Origin: CAJBVG01 sp943372995
Lineage (GTDB): Bacteria; Bacteroidota; Bacteroidia; Sphingobacteriales; Sphingobacteriaceae
Direction of reading: 5' to 3'
NCBI GenBank assembly: GCA_943372995.1
Contig: CALSAQ010000001.1
Coordinates: 372,001-436,000 of the forward strand
Length of the DNA: 64,000 nucleotides
Shown piece after piece: positions 62,756-64,000 of the stretch (the first letter of the stretch is position 1; every line of letters starts with the position of its first letter). The position numbers were made by a program, and so were the translations under genes. The notes under the pieces are model-generated. The model saw only the letters and a list, made by a program, of their open reading frames with translations, did not search any database and was not told where the DNA came from.

Positions 62756-62782
62756 AAAACCCAGCATAAGCTGGGTTTTTTT
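62756..62782 (+). terminator. Rho-independent terminator downstream of the tRNA relic
   Basis: CCCAGC (62760-62765) pairs with GCTGGG (62770-62775), ATAA loop, preceded by A4 and followed by seven T residues. Confidence 0.9.
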
Positions 62783-62832
62783 GTTTTTAATGAAACAAAA
62801 TGTTATCCTATCTCAATACTTTCTAAAATACA

Positions 62833-62863
62833 CCAGTTACCATTCACTAGTCACCAATTACTA
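62833..62863 (-). repeat. Stop-phased 7-bp array after the VIT1-family gene
   Basis: Minus strand from the TAG: TAATTGG, TGACTAG, TGAATGG, TAACTGG; four consecutive 7-bp words starting with a stop. TAACTGG is shared with the array at 15181-15235. Confidence 0.8.
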
Positions 62864-63949
62864 AGCAACCGAAACTCCCAAAAGCGTTCCTATTCCAAAA
62901 GTCACTGCTGCTGCTGCAAGTCCAAATATTACTTGCCTAAAACCAGAATACCATACATTTTTTCCTGTAAATAATGTAATAGCTGCTCCTATTATAAATA
63001 AACCTAATGTACTTGAGGCCACACTTAAGTAAATTGCTTTTTTACCAATCATAAATATGAATGGGTATAAAGGAATAATGGCGCCAATGGCAAATAGTAT
63101 AAAAGAGTAAATGGCTGCTTCCATTGCGGAGCCTTGTAAATCTTCAGCATTAATACCTAATTCCTCTTTAACTAAAACTTCATGAGCTACTGTTTTATCT
63201 TTCATTATTTCTTCTGCCATTTCATTCGCCTGTTGCTCAGGAATCCCTTTAGAAACATATATTAAAGCAATTTCTCTTTTTTCTCCTTCTGGATTATTTT
63301 CCAACTCTTCCATTTCCAACTCCATCTGATTTTCGTAGAGTTCTTGAGAGCTTTTTACAGATATCCACTCTCCTAGCGACATTGATAATGCTCCAGCCAA
63401 GAGCCCTGCAGTACCTGCTAATAGTACTCCTTGATTTCCTGCTGTTGCTCCTGCCACACCCATAACTAAACTGAAATTAGAAACTAGTCCATCGTTCCCT
63501 CCCAATACCGCTGCACGTATGGCATTGCCTCCAACCGAACGATGTCGGCTTTCAAATTTTGATAAATGCTTCCCACTCACATTATCTTCTTTTTCTAATA
63601 TCGACCTAAGGATTTTTACGTGATTTGTTTCTCCTCCTGTGATTTCCATTTTGTTTTTCTTTTTAGCATTGAGCACTTGATACGATAGCGTTTTCTCCGT
63701 ATCCATTAATACGCCCAATACATAATCGTATCCAAACAATCTACCAATGGTATTTAGTGTAGTAGCCCTCCAAGAGGGTTTGAAGATTTTTTCTATAGGA
63801 AGCCCCGCTTTCTTAGCAAATGCTTCAGCGTGACCTCTCTCAATGTCGCTCATTTGCCTGTAAACATTTGCAATGGTAGCATCAGGTTCATTATCAGCTA
63901 ATTTTGAATATAAATACGAGGCGTCAATTTCTGTTTGTATTCCCGACAT
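62861..63949 (-). CDS. Ferritin-like/VIT1-family iron or manganese transporter (MbfA-like)
   Basis: 362 residues. The N-terminal four-helix ferritin-like domain (1-140) has carboxylate/His ligands in EIDASYLYSKLADNE and MSDIERGHAEAF, and GGETNHVKIL. The C-terminal VIT1/CCC1 domain has GGNDGLVSNFSLVMGVAGA, SMSLGEWISVKSSQE and about five helices with an acidic metal-binding loop (LEMEELENNPEGEKRE). Members export iron or manganese. The fusion is as in membrane-bound ferritin A. The protein starts 51 bp from the right edge, so its promoter is only partly visible. Confidence 0.93.
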   Translation of the reverse strand: MSGIQTEIDASYLYSKLADNEPDATIANVYRQMSDIERGHAEAFAKKAGLPIEKIFKPSWRATTLNTIGRLFGYDYVLGVLMDTEKTLSYQVLNAKKKNKMEITGGETNHVKILRSILEKEDNVSGKHLSKFESRHRSVGGNAIRAAVLGGNDGLVSNFSLVMGVAGATAGNQGVLLAGTAGLLAGALSMSLGEWISVKSSQELYENQMELEMEELENNPEGEKREIALIYVSKGIPEQQANEMAEEIMKDKTVAHEVLVKEELGINAEDLQGSAMEAAIYSFILFAIGAIIPLYPFIFMIGKKAIYLSVASSTLGLFIIGAAITLFTGKNVWYSGFRQVIFGLAAAAVTFGIGTLLGVSVA

Positions 63950-64000
63950 AATTTTGAGATTTATGGGTTAAGTATAAGCATGGGTTGCGTAGTACGTAAA

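Noticed and set aside
62666..62974. Plus-strand frame of 102 codons over the tRNA relic and the VIT1 3' end
   Set aside because: It translates hairpins, a tRNA fragment and antisense of the VIT1 gene; composition is not protein-like.
1..64000. Insertion sequences, prophage or integrase genes
   Set aside because: No transposase, integrase or phage structural gene was seen; the only mobile-element hint is the tRNA 3' duplicate.

Overview
This window is chromosomal DNA from a member of the Bacteroidota. The grounds are AT-rich sequence, type IX secretion (T9SS) cargo with both kinds of C-terminal sorting signal, a T9SS Plug-like protein (DUF5103), a Bacteroidota-style LptD, several promoter boxes of the form TAnnTTTG, and almost no Shine-Dalgarno sequences. 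The dehypoxanthine futalosine cyclase gene (mqnC) implies menaquinone synthesis by the futalosine route. That points to the Cytophagia/Chitinophagia/Saprospiria side rather than typical Flavobacteriia; I cannot place it further.

Layout. 1-10315 (minus strand) is one accessory operon: a membrane-anchored OmpH/Skp-like protein, a lipoprotein, a 2153-residue exported protein with an SpvB-like entry motif and a terminal YD-type repeat, a 251-residue exported protein of unknown role, and a second giant Rhs/YD-type protein that runs off the left edge. 10640-13207 holds an FG-GAP T9SS cargo protein converging on, and overlapping, the Plug-like gene. 13204-23921 (minus) holds housekeeping genes: ABC-F, acyl-CoA carboxylase beta, LOG-family protein, guaB, a T9SS type B cargo protein, an M16 protease pair and a thioredoxin-like protein. 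23995-26207 (plus) holds mqnC, scpB and a small bipolar Lys/Asp-rich protein with its own promoter and terminator. 26303-33226 is a polyprenyl-phosphate-sugar and glycosyltransferase cluster in two converging arms. 33276-37278 is a CoA-transferase gene pair split by an AlgI/AlgX-type O-acetylation pair. 37391-48319 mixes a T9SS peptidoglycan amidase, mutS2, small lipoproteins, a PLP-binding protein, aspartate kinase, a dihydrolipoyl acyltransferase and cinA. 48361-52829 is an envelope cluster (lptD, amidase, MCE protein). 52877-57320 holds rnz, a STAS protein, purC, a PhoH-like gene, a SAM hydrolase and a small monooxygenase. 57442-62293 holds a patatin/BamA-type protein, a thioesterase, a DinB-like protein and an MFS transporter with a small partner. 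62498-63949 holds a tRNA-Ser and a ferritin-like/VIT1 transporter.

The most striking signal is not a gene. Directly after the stop codon of about a dozen genes there is a short tandem array of 7- or 8-bp units, and nearly every unit begins with TAA, TAG or TGA. Because 7 and 8 are not multiples of 3, successive units place stops in successive reading frames. Between convergent genes the arrays serve both strands, and twice form long inverted repeats. In several tandem pairs the last unit runs into the ATG of the next gene. Different junctions use different words (TARTATGC, TAGAATT, TGAGATR, TARCTGG), so the shared property is the stop-codon phasing rather than a single repeat family.
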